From the NCBI GenBank assembly GCA_030149365.1, contig JASBRP010000011.1, forward strand, positions 124,001 through 188,000: a DNA stretch of 64,000 bases, written 5' to 3'. The notes under the pieces were generated by a model that saw nothing but the letters and a program-made list of their open reading frames with translations, was not told the origin of the DNA and ran no database searches. Every line of letters begins with the position of its first letter. Position 1 is the first letter of the stretch. Both the position numbers and the translations under genes were made by a program. The stretch is from Solimonas sp. GTDB lineage: Bacteria; Pseudomonadota; Gammaproteobacteria; Nevskiales; Nevskiaceae. Below, in pieces: positions 56,431 through 64,000 of the stretch.

Positions 56431-56772
56431 ATGCTGCAGTTCCTGTTGATCGTGGGATTGACCATTGGCGTAGGGCATGTGCTGATACGTTTCGGTACGG
56501 CGCGCATGGCCAACCTGCCGGTTCGCAGCGTCTGCCGTGCCTTCATACGAGCGCTTTTCTATGCGCCTACCCTGATGGTTGGTGGGCATGGAGTCGGTCT
56601 GGTGCCGACCATCGTTGCGCTCGTCTATGCCGCTTCATCCGAGGAATTCGGCTTCCAATGGCAAGCCTTGATTCCTGCCTTGGTGGTCTTCGGGAGCTCC
56701 ATCTGGCTCTCCTCCCTCCAGGGGAACATGGAGGAGCCTGGAGAGGTGAAGCAACCGCCGGAGCGTTCCTGA
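56431..56772 (+). CDS. Small membrane protein of unknown function
   Basis: MLQFLLIVGLTIGVGHVLIRFG...; multiple hydrophobic segments. Confidence 0.5.
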   Translation: MLQFLLIVGLTIGVGHVLIRFGTARMANLPVRSVCRAFIRALFYAPTLMVGGHGVGLVPTIVALVYAASSEEFGFQWQALIPALVVFGSSIWLSSLQGNMEEPGEVKQPPERS

Positions 56773-56776
56773 GCCT

Positions 56777-57886
56777 CTAGTCCGCCGCTTCCGTCCCCGG
56801 TCGCTTGAGCTTGCGATACGCCGTGGGTGACATGCCCTTCCAGCGCTTGAAGGCACTGATGAAGGCCGCGGGCTCGGTGTAGCCCAGGCGGCTGGCGATC
56901 TCGGCCAGCTTCATGTGCGCGGACAGCAGCAGTTCTTCCGCCAGCGCCTGGCGCACCTCGTCCACCAGCGCGCGGAAGGTGGTGCCCTCCTCGTCGAGCC
57001 GGCGGCGCAGGCTGCGCGAGGCCATGTGCAGTTCTTCCGCCACGGTTTCCAGCGAGGGCATCTCGCCGGGGTTGCGCAGCAGGCGGTCTCGGATCTGGCC
57101 GGCGAGGCCGGAGCGCACGCTGCGCTTGGCCAGCAACTGGCGGCACTGCTCCTCGCACATGCGCGCCATCATCGGGTTGGCCTGCGGCAGCGGCGCGTCG
57201 AGATCCTTGGCGGCGATCAGGATCGCGTTGAGCGGCGCCTCGAAGCTGGGACGCACGCCGCAGAGCTTGTCGAAGCGCCAGGCGTAATCGGGCCGCGGAA
57301 AGCGGAACTGTGCGCTGCGGCCGGGGAAGCCACCGGGCCGCATCTCCCAGGCGGCATTGGCCCAGGCGGCGAAATCACGCTCCACCAGGAACTGGCGCAG
57401 GTCCTCGGGCACGTCGCTGTCGTCGAGCACGATCAGCAGATCCTTGCCGACGTTCTCCAGGCGGTAGCGTGCGAAGGCGTAGGACAGGTCGAGGTAGCGC
57501 ACCGCGATCTCCGCAGCGCTGCGGAAGTTGGGGCTGCTGATCAGCGCGAATCCCCAGATGCCATAGGCCGAGAGGTGATAGCGCAGGCCAGCATCCAGGC
57601 CCAGGCCCTGGCTCGCCGCCGGCCCCAGGCCGGACAGCAGATTGCGGATCAGTTGCAGCTCCTGCGCGGCGGTGATTTCGGTCGCCGGATTGGAGAGGTC
57701 GGCGGCGTCGATTCCGGTATTGCGCAGGCAGGCCTCCACCGGCAGGCCGCGCTCGGCCCCGAGCCGCGTGAGCAACTGGGCGCTGATGACCGGACGGCGT
57801 ACTTCGGCGACAGGCATGGATCGGGCTCCGGGAACGGCCAGGCAAGTATTGGCCGCAATTATCAGTGAGTTGGCCGAAAACGTCAT
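56777..57886 (-). CDS. AraC family transcriptional regulator (paralog of 50917-52008)
   Basis: C-terminal HTH MKLAEIASRLGYTEPAAFISAFKRWKGMSPTAYRKLK; N-terminal domain closely similar to the other AraC copy. Confidence 0.9.
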   Translation of the reverse strand: MTFSANSLIIAANTCLAVPGARSMPVAEVRRPVISAQLLTRLGAERGLPVEACLRNTGIDAADLSNPATEITAAQELQLIRNLLSGLGPAASQGLGLDAGLRYHLSAYGIWGFALISSPNFRSAAEIAVRYLDLSYAFARYRLENVGKDLLIVLDDSDVPEDLRQFLVERDFAAWANAAWEMRPGGFPGRSAQFRFPRPDYAWRFDKLCGVRPSFEAPLNAILIAAKDLDAPLPQANPMMARMCEEQCRQLLAKRSVRSGLAGQIRDRLLRNPGEMPSLETVAEELHMASRSLRRRLDEEGTTFRALVDEVRQALAEELLLSAHMKLAEIASRLGYTEPAAFISAFKRWKGMSPTAYRKLKRPGTEAAD

Positions 57887-58029
57887 TTTTCTGGTTTCCC
57901 CCTCGCAGAAGCACCTGTGGAGCCTTGCTTGCGGCCTGTCATCTGGCCGAAATCATTAACTGCTTGTCCCCTGGCCTCATTCCCGCAGGTGGCGACGGGC
58001 GGCAGCATTCCCTGCCATGAAAACACAGC

Positions 58030-58060
58030 CCGGCGCCGGAACAGGCGCCGGCTTTTCTTT
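58030..58060 (+). terminator. Terminator-like hairpin in leader of SDR gene
   Basis: CCGGCGCC-GGAACA-GGCGCCGG then CTTTTCTTT, ending about 17 nt before the SDR ATG. Confidence 0.55.
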
Positions 58061-58076
58061 GCCGGGGAGCTTTCCG

Positions 58077-58844
58077 ATGGACATCCAAGACCGCGTCTTC
58101 CTGATCACCGGCGGTGCCTCCGGCCTGGGCGCCGCCACCGCACGCGCGCTCGTTGCCCGCGGCGGCAAGGTGGTGATCGCCGATCTCAACGACAAGCTCG
58201 GCAACGAGCTGGCGCAGGAGCTGGGCGCCGCCGCGCGCTACGCCCGCGTGGACGTGGCCAGCGAGGCCGACGTGCAGCAGGCCGTGGCGCTGGCGCTGGC
58301 CGAATTCGGCGGCCTGCATGGCGCGGTGAACTGCGCCGGCATCGGCGCCGCCGAGAAGGCCCTGGGCAAGGAAGGCCCGCTGGCGCTGGATCGCTTCAAG
58401 CGCATCATCAACGTCAACCTCGTCGGCAGCTTCAACGTGATCCGCCTGGCGGCTCACGCCATGAGCCTGCAGGCGCCCAATGAAGGCGGCGAGCGCGGCG
58501 TGATCATCAACACCGCCTCGGTCGCGGCCTTCGACGGCCAGATCGGCCAGTCCGCCTATTCGGCCTCCAAGGCCGGCGTGGTCGGCATGACGCTGCCGCT
58601 GGCCCGCGAGTTCGCGCGCATCGGCATCCGCGTGATGACCATCGCCCCTGGCATCTTCGAGACGCCGATCCTCGCCGGCCTGTCGCCGGAGGCGCTGGAT
58701 TCGCTCAACAAGTCCGTGCCCTTCCCGCCGCGCCTGGGCCGCCCCAGCGAATTCGCGCAGCTCGCCGTGCAGATCGTGGAGAACCCCATGCTCAACGGCG
58801 AATGCATCCGCCTGGACGGCGCCATCCGCATGGCGCCGCGCTGA
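58077..58844 (+). CDS. SDR family NAD-dependent dehydrogenase (3-hydroxyacyl-CoA dehydrogenase type 2-like)
   Basis: [70 protein letters not shown]. Confidence 0.88.
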   Translation: MDIQDRVFLITGGASGLGAATARALVARGGKVVIADLNDKLGNELAQELGAAARYARVDVASEADVQQAVALALAEFGGLHGAVNCAGIGAAEKALGKEGPLALDRFKRIINVNLVGSFNVIRLAAHAMSLQAPNEGGERGVIINTASVAAFDGQIGQSAYSASKAGVVGMTLPLAREFARIGIRVMTIAPGIFETPILAGLSPEALDSLNKSVPFPPRLGRPSEFAQLAVQIVENPMLNGECIRLDGAIRMAPR

Positions 58845-58859
58845 CAACAGACATCGGTT

Positions 58860-58991
58860 CCCTCTCCCGCTTGCGGGAGAGGGTGCCCCGAAAGGGGCGG
58901 GAGAGGGTTTCTGTAACTCGTTCAAGTTCTACAGAAGCCCTCTCCCCAACCCCTCTCCCCAACCCCTCTCCCGCAAGCGGGCGAGGGGCGA
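58860..58991. repeat. Palindromic repeat cluster (family C), with tandem sub-duplication
   Basis: CCCTCTCCCGCTTGCGGGAGAGGG...CCCTCTCCCCAACCCCTCTCCCCAACCCCTCTCCCGCAAGCGGGCGAGGGG. Confidence 0.85.
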
Positions 58992-59026
58992 AAGCCAAAG
59001 AATTTTTTACTTAACCAGAGAAAACC

Positions 59027-60235
59027 ATGACCGAAGCCTTCATCTACGACCACGTCCGCACCCCCCGCGGCAAGGGCCGCACCGACGGTGCACTGCACGA
59101 GATCACCCCGCTGCAGCTCGGCACCCAGGTGCTCAAGGCCCTGCGTGATCGCAACCAGCTCGACACCTCGCTGGTGGACGACGTGATCATGGGCATCGTC
59201 TCCCCGGTCAGCGAGCAGGGCGCGGTGCTGCCGCGCTCCATGGCGCTCAACGCCGGCTACGCCGAGACCGTGTCCGGCGTGCAGGTCAACCGCTTCTGCG
59301 GCTCGGGCCTGGAAGCCGTGAGCCTGGCCGCCGCGCGCGTCATGTCCGGCATGGCGCCGGCCGTGATCGGTGGCGGCGTGGAGTCGATGTCGCGCGTGGC
59401 GATGGGTTCCGACGGCGGCTCCTGGCCCACCGATCCGTCCTTCGCCCCCACCGTTAACTTCGTGCCGCAGGGCATCAGCGCCGACCTGATTGCCACGCTC
59501 GACGGCTACTCGCGCGAGGACGTGGACAGCTTCGCCGTGGAGAGCCAGCGCCGCGCCGCGCAGGCCTGGGCGGAAGGCCGCTTCAGCCGCTCTATCCTGC
59601 CGGTGCGCGACGTCATCGGCCAGGTTGTTCTGGACCGCGACGAGCACATCCGCGCCGGCACCACCGTGGCGGACCTGGGCAAGCTCAAGGCCTCGTTCGA
59701 GATGCTGGGCCAGCAGGCCGGCTTCGACGCCGTGGCGATCCAGCGCTACCCGCAGGTGGAGTCGATCAACCATGTGCATACCGGCGGCAACTCCAGCGGC
59801 ATCGTCGACGGCTCCTGCGGCATCCTGATCGGTACCAAGGAATTCGGCCAGAAGGCGGGCCTCAAGCCGCGCGCCCGCATCCGCAGCTTCGCCGCCATCG
59901 GCTCCGAGCCCTGCATCATGCTCACCGGCCCCGCCGCCGTGTCGCACAAGGCGCTGAAGCTGGCCGGCATGAAGGTCAGCGACATCGACCTGTGGGAGAT
60001 CAACGAGGCCTTCGCCTCGGTGGCCATGCGCTTCATGCGCGACATGGGCATCTCGCATGACGTGGTCAACGTCAACGGTGGCGCCATCGCCATGGGCCAT
60101 CCGCTGGGCGCCACCGGCGCCATCATCGTCGGCACCGTGCTCGACGAACTCGAGCGCACCGGCAAGTCCACCGCGCTGTGCACGCTCTGCGTCGGCGCCG
60201 GCATGGGCAACGCCGCGATCATCGAGCGCGTGTGA
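59027..60235 (+). CDS. Acetyl-CoA C-acyltransferase (thiolase)
   Basis: [53 protein letters not shown]. Confidence 0.95.
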   Translation: MTEAFIYDHVRTPRGKGRTDGALHEITPLQLGTQVLKALRDRNQLDTSLVDDVIMGIVSPVSEQGAVLPRSMALNAGYAETVSGVQVNRFCGSGLEAVSLAAARVMSGMAPAVIGGGVESMSRVAMGSDGGSWPTDPSFAPTVNFVPQGISADLIATLDGYSREDVDSFAVESQRRAAQAWAEGRFSRSILPVRDVIGQVVLDRDEHIRAGTTVADLGKLKASFEMLGQQAGFDAVAIQRYPQVESINHVHTGGNSSGIVDGSCGILIGTKEFGQKAGLKPRARIRSFAAIGSEPCIMLTGPAAVSHKALKLAGMKVSDIDLWEINEAFASVAMRFMRDMGISHDVVNVNGGAIAMGHPLGATGAIIVGTVLDELERTGKSTALCTLCVGAGMGNAAIIERV

Positions 60236-60246
60236 CGCGCTCGATT

Positions 60247-60350
60247 GGGAATCGACAATCGGGAATGGGGAATCGTAGAAGCCAAGAGGCCTCGCGTTCT
60301 TATTCAAGCCGATTTTGACGATTCCCGATTCCCCATTCCCGATTCCCGGA
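60247..60350. repeat. Inverted repeat element (family B)
   Basis: GGGAATCGACAATCGGGAATGGGGAATCG ... CGATTCCCGATTCCCCATTCCCGATTCCCGG. Confidence 0.88.
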
Positions 60351-60356
60351 TTCAAT

Positions 60357-62513
60357 ATGACTACCGCACTGAAATTCGATCTCGACCGTAACGGCTTTGC
60401 CATCCTGACCATCGACGTGCCCGAGCGCCCGATGAACGTCATCACGCCGGAGTTCACCGCCGAGCTGGCCCAGGCCGTCGAGCGCATCGCCACCGACGCC
60501 GCCATCAAGGGCGCCATCCTCACCTCCGGCAAGCCGGGCGCCTTCGTCGCCGGCGCCGACCTGAAGGATCTCGTCACCGCCTTCGACAAGGGCATCGACG
60601 CCGTCGAGGGCTCCAAGGCCTCGTTCGAGCTCTCCGCCCTGTTCCGCCGCATCGAGACCAGCGGCAAGCCCTTTGCCGCCGCGATCAACGGCCTGGCCCT
60701 GGGCGGCGGCCTGGAGCTGTGCCTGGCCTGCCACTTCCGCGTGCTGAGCGATGACCCCAAGGCCGTCGTCGGCCTGCCGGAAGTCAACGTCGGCCTGCTG
60801 CCGGGCGCCGGCGGCACCCAGCGCCTGCCGCGCCTGATCGGCATCCCCAACTCGCTGCCGCTGCTGCTGCAGGGCAAGCAGGTGAAGCCGGCCGAAGCGC
60901 TCAAGCTCGGCATCGTCCACGCCACCGCTCCGGCGGACCAGGTGCTGGAGAAGGCGCGCGAGTGGCTGCTGGCCACGCCCAGCGCCGAGCAGCCCTGGGA
61001 CAAGAAGAACTTCCGCGTCCCCGGCGGCGCCGGCCCCATGGCCGCGCACGCCAACCAGACCTTCGTCGCCGGCAACGCGCTGACCTCGGCCAACACCAAC
61101 GGCAACTACCCGGCGCCCAACGCCATCCTGTCCTGCGTGTTCGAAGGCACCCAGGTGCCGATGGACACCGGCCTGCGTATCGAGAGCAAGTACTTCGGCA
61201 AGCTGCTGTCCGGCGCCGTGGCGCGCAACCTGATCCGCACGATGTTCATCAACAAGGGCCTGGCCGACAAGCTGGTCAGCCGCCCCAAGGGCGTCGCCAA
61301 GTCCAAGGTGCAGAAGCTCGGCGTGCTCGGCGCCGGAATGATGGGCGCGGGCGTGGCGCATGTTTCCGCCAAGGCCGGCATCCAGGTGGTGCTGCTCGAC
61401 TCCACGCTGGAGCAGGCGCAGAAGGGCCTGGACGGCATCAAGGCGCTGCAAGCCAAGGACCTGGCCAAGGGCAAGACCACCCAGGACAAGATCGACGCCA
61501 TCCTGGGTCGCATCAAGGCCACCGCCGACTATGCCGAACTGGAAGGCTGCGACCTGATCGTCGAAGCCGTGTTCGAGAAGCGCGAGATCAAGGCCGACGT
61601 CACGGCCAAGACCGAGGCCGTGATCCCCGAGACCGCCACCTTCGGCTCCAACACCTCCCCGCTGCCGATCACGGGCCTGGCCAAGGCCTCCAGGCGCCCG
61701 GCGCAGTTCATCGGCATCCACTTCTTCTCGCCGGTCGAGAAGATGCCGCTGGTCGAGATCATCCTCGGCGAGCAGACCTCCGACGAGACCCTGGCCAAGG
61801 CGCTGGACTACGTCGCCCAGATCAAGAAGACGCCGATCGTGGTGCGCGACTTCCCGGGCTTCTACACCAGCCGCGTGTTCGGCACCTTCTGCTCGGAAGG
61901 CCAGAAGATGCTGCTCGACGGCATCGAGCCGACGCTGATCGAGAACGGCGCCAAGCTCGCTGGTTTCCCGGTGGGCCCGCTCGCGGTGTCCGACGAGGTC
62001 ACCATGTTCCTGCAGCAGAGCATCTACAAGCAGCAGGAAGCCGACAACCTGCCGGAGAAGTACCGCGGCAAGCTTGGCCGCCCGGTGGTAGACCTCATGG
62101 TGGACCAGCTCAAGCGTCCGGGCCGCCGCTTCGGCGCCGGCTTCTACGACTACCCGGAAGGCGGCGGCAAGAAGCTGTGGAAGGGCCTCAAGGAAGCCTT
62201 CCCGGTGAAGGCCGAGCAGCCGACGCTGGCCGAGGTGAAGGCTCGCTTCCTGACGATCATGGCGCTGGAGACGGCGCGCTGCTTCGAGGAAGGCGTCATC
62301 GCCAGCCCGATCGACGCGGACATCGGCTCGATCCTTGGCATCGGCTACCCGGCCTGGACCGGCGGCACGCTGTCCTACATCGACACGCAGGGCCCCAAGG
62401 CCTTCGCCGACGAGTGCTCGCGCCTGGCCGCTGCCTGGGGCCCGCGCTTCGAGCCCTCCGAGTGGCTGAAGGCGCGCGGGGCTTCCGGCGAGCTGTTCTA
62501 CAAGAAGGGCTAA
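60357..62513 (+). CDS. Fatty acid oxidation multifunctional protein, FadB-like (enoyl-CoA hydratase / 3-hydroxyacyl-CoA dehydrogenase)
   Basis: Crotonase domain [65 protein letters not shown]. Confidence 0.95.
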   Translation: MTTALKFDLDRNGFAILTIDVPERPMNVITPEFTAELAQAVERIATDAAIKGAILTSGKPGAFVAGADLKDLVTAFDKGIDAVEGSKASFELSALFRRIETSGKPFAAAINGLALGGGLELCLACHFRVLSDDPKAVVGLPEVNVGLLPGAGGTQRLPRLIGIPNSLPLLLQGKQVKPAEALKLGIVHATAPADQVLEKAREWLLATPSAEQPWDKKNFRVPGGAGPMAAHANQTFVAGNALTSANTNGNYPAPNAILSCVFEGTQVPMDTGLRIESKYFGKLLSGAVARNLIRTMFINKGLADKLVSRPKGVAKSKVQKLGVLGAGMMGAGVAHVSAKAGIQVVLLDSTLEQAQKGLDGIKALQAKDLAKGKTTQDKIDAILGRIKATADYAELEGCDLIVEAVFEKREIKADVTAKTEAVIPETATFGSNTSPLPITGLAKASRRPAQFIGIHFFSPVEKMPLVEIILGEQTSDETLAKALDYVAQIKKTPIVVRDFPGFYTSRVFGTFCSEGQKMLLDGIEPTLIENGAKLAGFPVGPLAVSDEVTMFLQQSIYKQQEADNLPEKYRGKLGRPVVDLMVDQLKRPGRRFGAGFYDYPEGGGKKLWKGLKEAFPVKAEQPTLAEVKARFLTIMALETARCFEEGVIASPIDADIGSILGIGYPAWTGGTLSYIDTQGPKAFADECSRLAAAWGPRFEPSEWLKARGASGELFYKKG

Positions 62514-62546
62514 CAGCCCTTCGAAAAAGCGAGGAGGAGTCGTCCC

Positions 62547-64000
62547 ATGTCTGCCGTTGCTGAAGACGTAACGAACGTGGCCGCGCTCGCGCCCCACGAC
62601 AACCCGCTGTCGGGCCTGCTGGCCCGCCAGAGGGCGGCATTCCAGGCCAGGGGCGAACCCTCCTCGCTGACGCAGCGCCGCGAGATGCTGCGCAAGCTGG
62701 AGCAGGCGCTGATGGACCAGCGCCTGGCCCTGGCCGATGCCATGGCCGCCGATTTCGGCGGCCGTGCGCGCCAGGAGTCGCTGCTGGAACTGTTCGTGGT
62801 GATCGACGACCTGCGCTTTGCGCAGGCCAGGCTCAAGTCCTGGATGCGCACCCGCCGCGTCTCGGCCAACTGGCAGTTCCTGCCCAGCCGCGCGGCGCTG
62901 ATGCCGCAACCGCTGGGCGTGATCGGCGTGATCGGTGCCTACAACTACCCGGTGATGACGACCCTGTCGCCGGTGGTGGGCGCCATCGCGGCCGGCAATC
63001 ACGTGATGATGAAGCCTTCCAGCCTGACGCCACGCAGCACCGAACTGATGCGCCAGATCGTCTCCGGCCTGTACCCGGAGGAGCAGGTGGCGGTGGTGAC
63101 CGGCGACAGCAGCGTGGCCAAGCAGTTCTCCAAGCTGCCCTTCGATCACCTGGTGTTCACCGGCTCCACGCGCGTGGGCAAGCTGATCATGCGCGACGCG
63201 GCCGAGAACCTGGTGCCGGTGACGCTGGAGCTGGGCGGCAAGTGCCCCGCCATCGTCGGCGAGGGCTACGATCTCAAGACGGCGGCCGAGACCATCGTCC
63301 AGACCAAGTTCCTCAACGCCGGGCAGACCTGCGTCACCGGCGACTACGCCATGGTGCCGGAAGCCTCCGTGCCGGAGTTCCTGCAGCACGCACGCAACGC
63401 CATCAAGTCCTTCTATCCGAAGCTGGTGGACAACGCCGACTACGGCCGTGTGCTGATCAAGAGCGACTGGACGCGCCTGTCGGACTGGGTGGAAGAGGCA
63501 CGTGGCCGTGGCGCGAAGGTGGAAACCTTCAATCCCGCCAACGAGAGCTTCGGCCCCGACAACCGCGTGTTCCCGCCGACGCTGGTCTCGGATTGCCCCA
63601 CGGACACCACGCTGTGCCGCGAGGAGATCTTCGGGCCGGTGCTGCCGGTGCTGGGCTACAAGACGCTGGATTCGGCGCTGGCGCACGTCAACGCGGGCGA
63701 CCGTCCGCTGGCCCTGTACTTCTTCAGCAACCGCAGCGCCGAGGTGGATCGCGTGCTCAAGCGCACCATTTCCGGCGGCGTCAGCATCAACGGCTGCGGT
63801 TACCACGCCATCCAGCACAACCTGCCCTTCGGTGGCGTAGGCGCCAGCGGCATCGGTGCCTATCACGGCCAGGCCGGCTTCGACCGCTTCTCACACCTCA
63901 AGCCCGTGCTGTTCATGAGCAAGCTGACCAAGGCCAGCGTGTTCCTGCGTCCGCCTTTCGGCGCACTGGCCGCCTGGGTGCTGGGCTTCATGCTGCACAA
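62547..64000 (+). CDS. Coniferyl-aldehyde dehydrogenase-like aldehyde dehydrogenase, 3' end truncated by window edge
   Basis: VTLELGGKCPAIVGEGYD; NAGQTCVTGDYAMV; EEIFGPVLPVL; NLPFGGVGASGIGAYHGQAGFDRFSH. Confidence 0.9.
   Translation, partial: MSAVAEDVTNVAALAPHDNPLSGLLARQRAAFQARGEPSSLTQRREMLRKLEQALMDQRLALADAMAADFGGRARQESLLELFVVIDDLRFAQARLKSWMRTRRVSANWQFLPSRAALMPQPLGVIGVIGAYNYPVMTTLSPVVGAIAAGNHVMMKPSSLTPRSTELMRQIVSGLYPEEQVAVVTGDSSVAKQFSKLPFDHLVFTGSTRVGKLIMRDAAENLVPVTLELGGKCPAIVGEGYDLKTAAETIVQTKFLNAGQTCVTGDYAMVPEASVPEFLQHARNAIKSFYPKLVDNADYGRVLIKSDWTRLSDWVEEARGRGAKVETFNPANESFGPDNRVFPPTLVSDCPTDTTLCREEIFGPVLPVLGYKTLDSALAHVNAGDRPLALYFFSNRSAEVDRVLKRTISGGVSINGCGYHAIQHNLPFGGVGASGIGAYHGQAGFDRFSHLKPVLFMSKLTKASVFLRPPFGALAAWVLGFMLH

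Noticed and set aside
58938-58991. CRISPR-like short tandem repeats
   Set aside because: Only a small CCCTCTCCCCAA duplication within an intergenic palindromic repeat; no regular spacers, no cas genes in the window.
58922-61105. 727-aa minus-strand ORF
   Set aside because: Antisense to thiolase and FadB-like gene; composition artefact.
60300-63866. 1188-aa minus-strand ORF
   Set aside because: Antisense shadow of FadB-like and aldehyde dehydrogenase genes; no domain motifs.

Overview
High-GC gammaproteobacterial chromosome segment (lineage not determined; gene content resembles Nevskiales/Xanthomonadales-type genomes). The core is a flagellar and chemotaxis region: ycgR-flgN-flgM, flgA, cheV, flgBCDEFGHIJKL, fliC-flaG-fliD and fliS, followed by a PilZ-like protein and a LuxR-type regulator. 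Around it are lipid/steroid-type metabolic genes (short-chain dehydrogenases, sterol desaturase, ceramidase, phytanoyl-CoA dioxygenase, Rieske oxygenase, thioesterase, crotonase, GMC oxidoreductase, WS/DGAT, thiolase, FadB, aldehyde dehydrogenase), three TonB-dependent receptors (one in a fecI-fecR-fecA-PepSY cluster) and two paralogous AraC regulators. No rRNA, tRNA, CRISPR array or transposase was recognised. Main findings: (1) a guanidine-II (mini-ykkC) riboswitch before a gdx/sugE guanidinium exporter lying between fliD and fliS; (2) a REP-like palindromic element inserted in frame in the FlgI signal-peptide region; (3) a LuxR-type regulator whose phosphoacceptor Asp position appears to be Glu; (4) sigma28/sigma54-type promoters at flgM, flgA, cheV, flgB, fliC and fliS; (5) a visibly low-GC orphan ORF bracketed by inverted repeats and preceded by an attC-like structure; (6) several dispersed palindromic repeat families. 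All calls were made by eye from sequence and translations; no searches were run.
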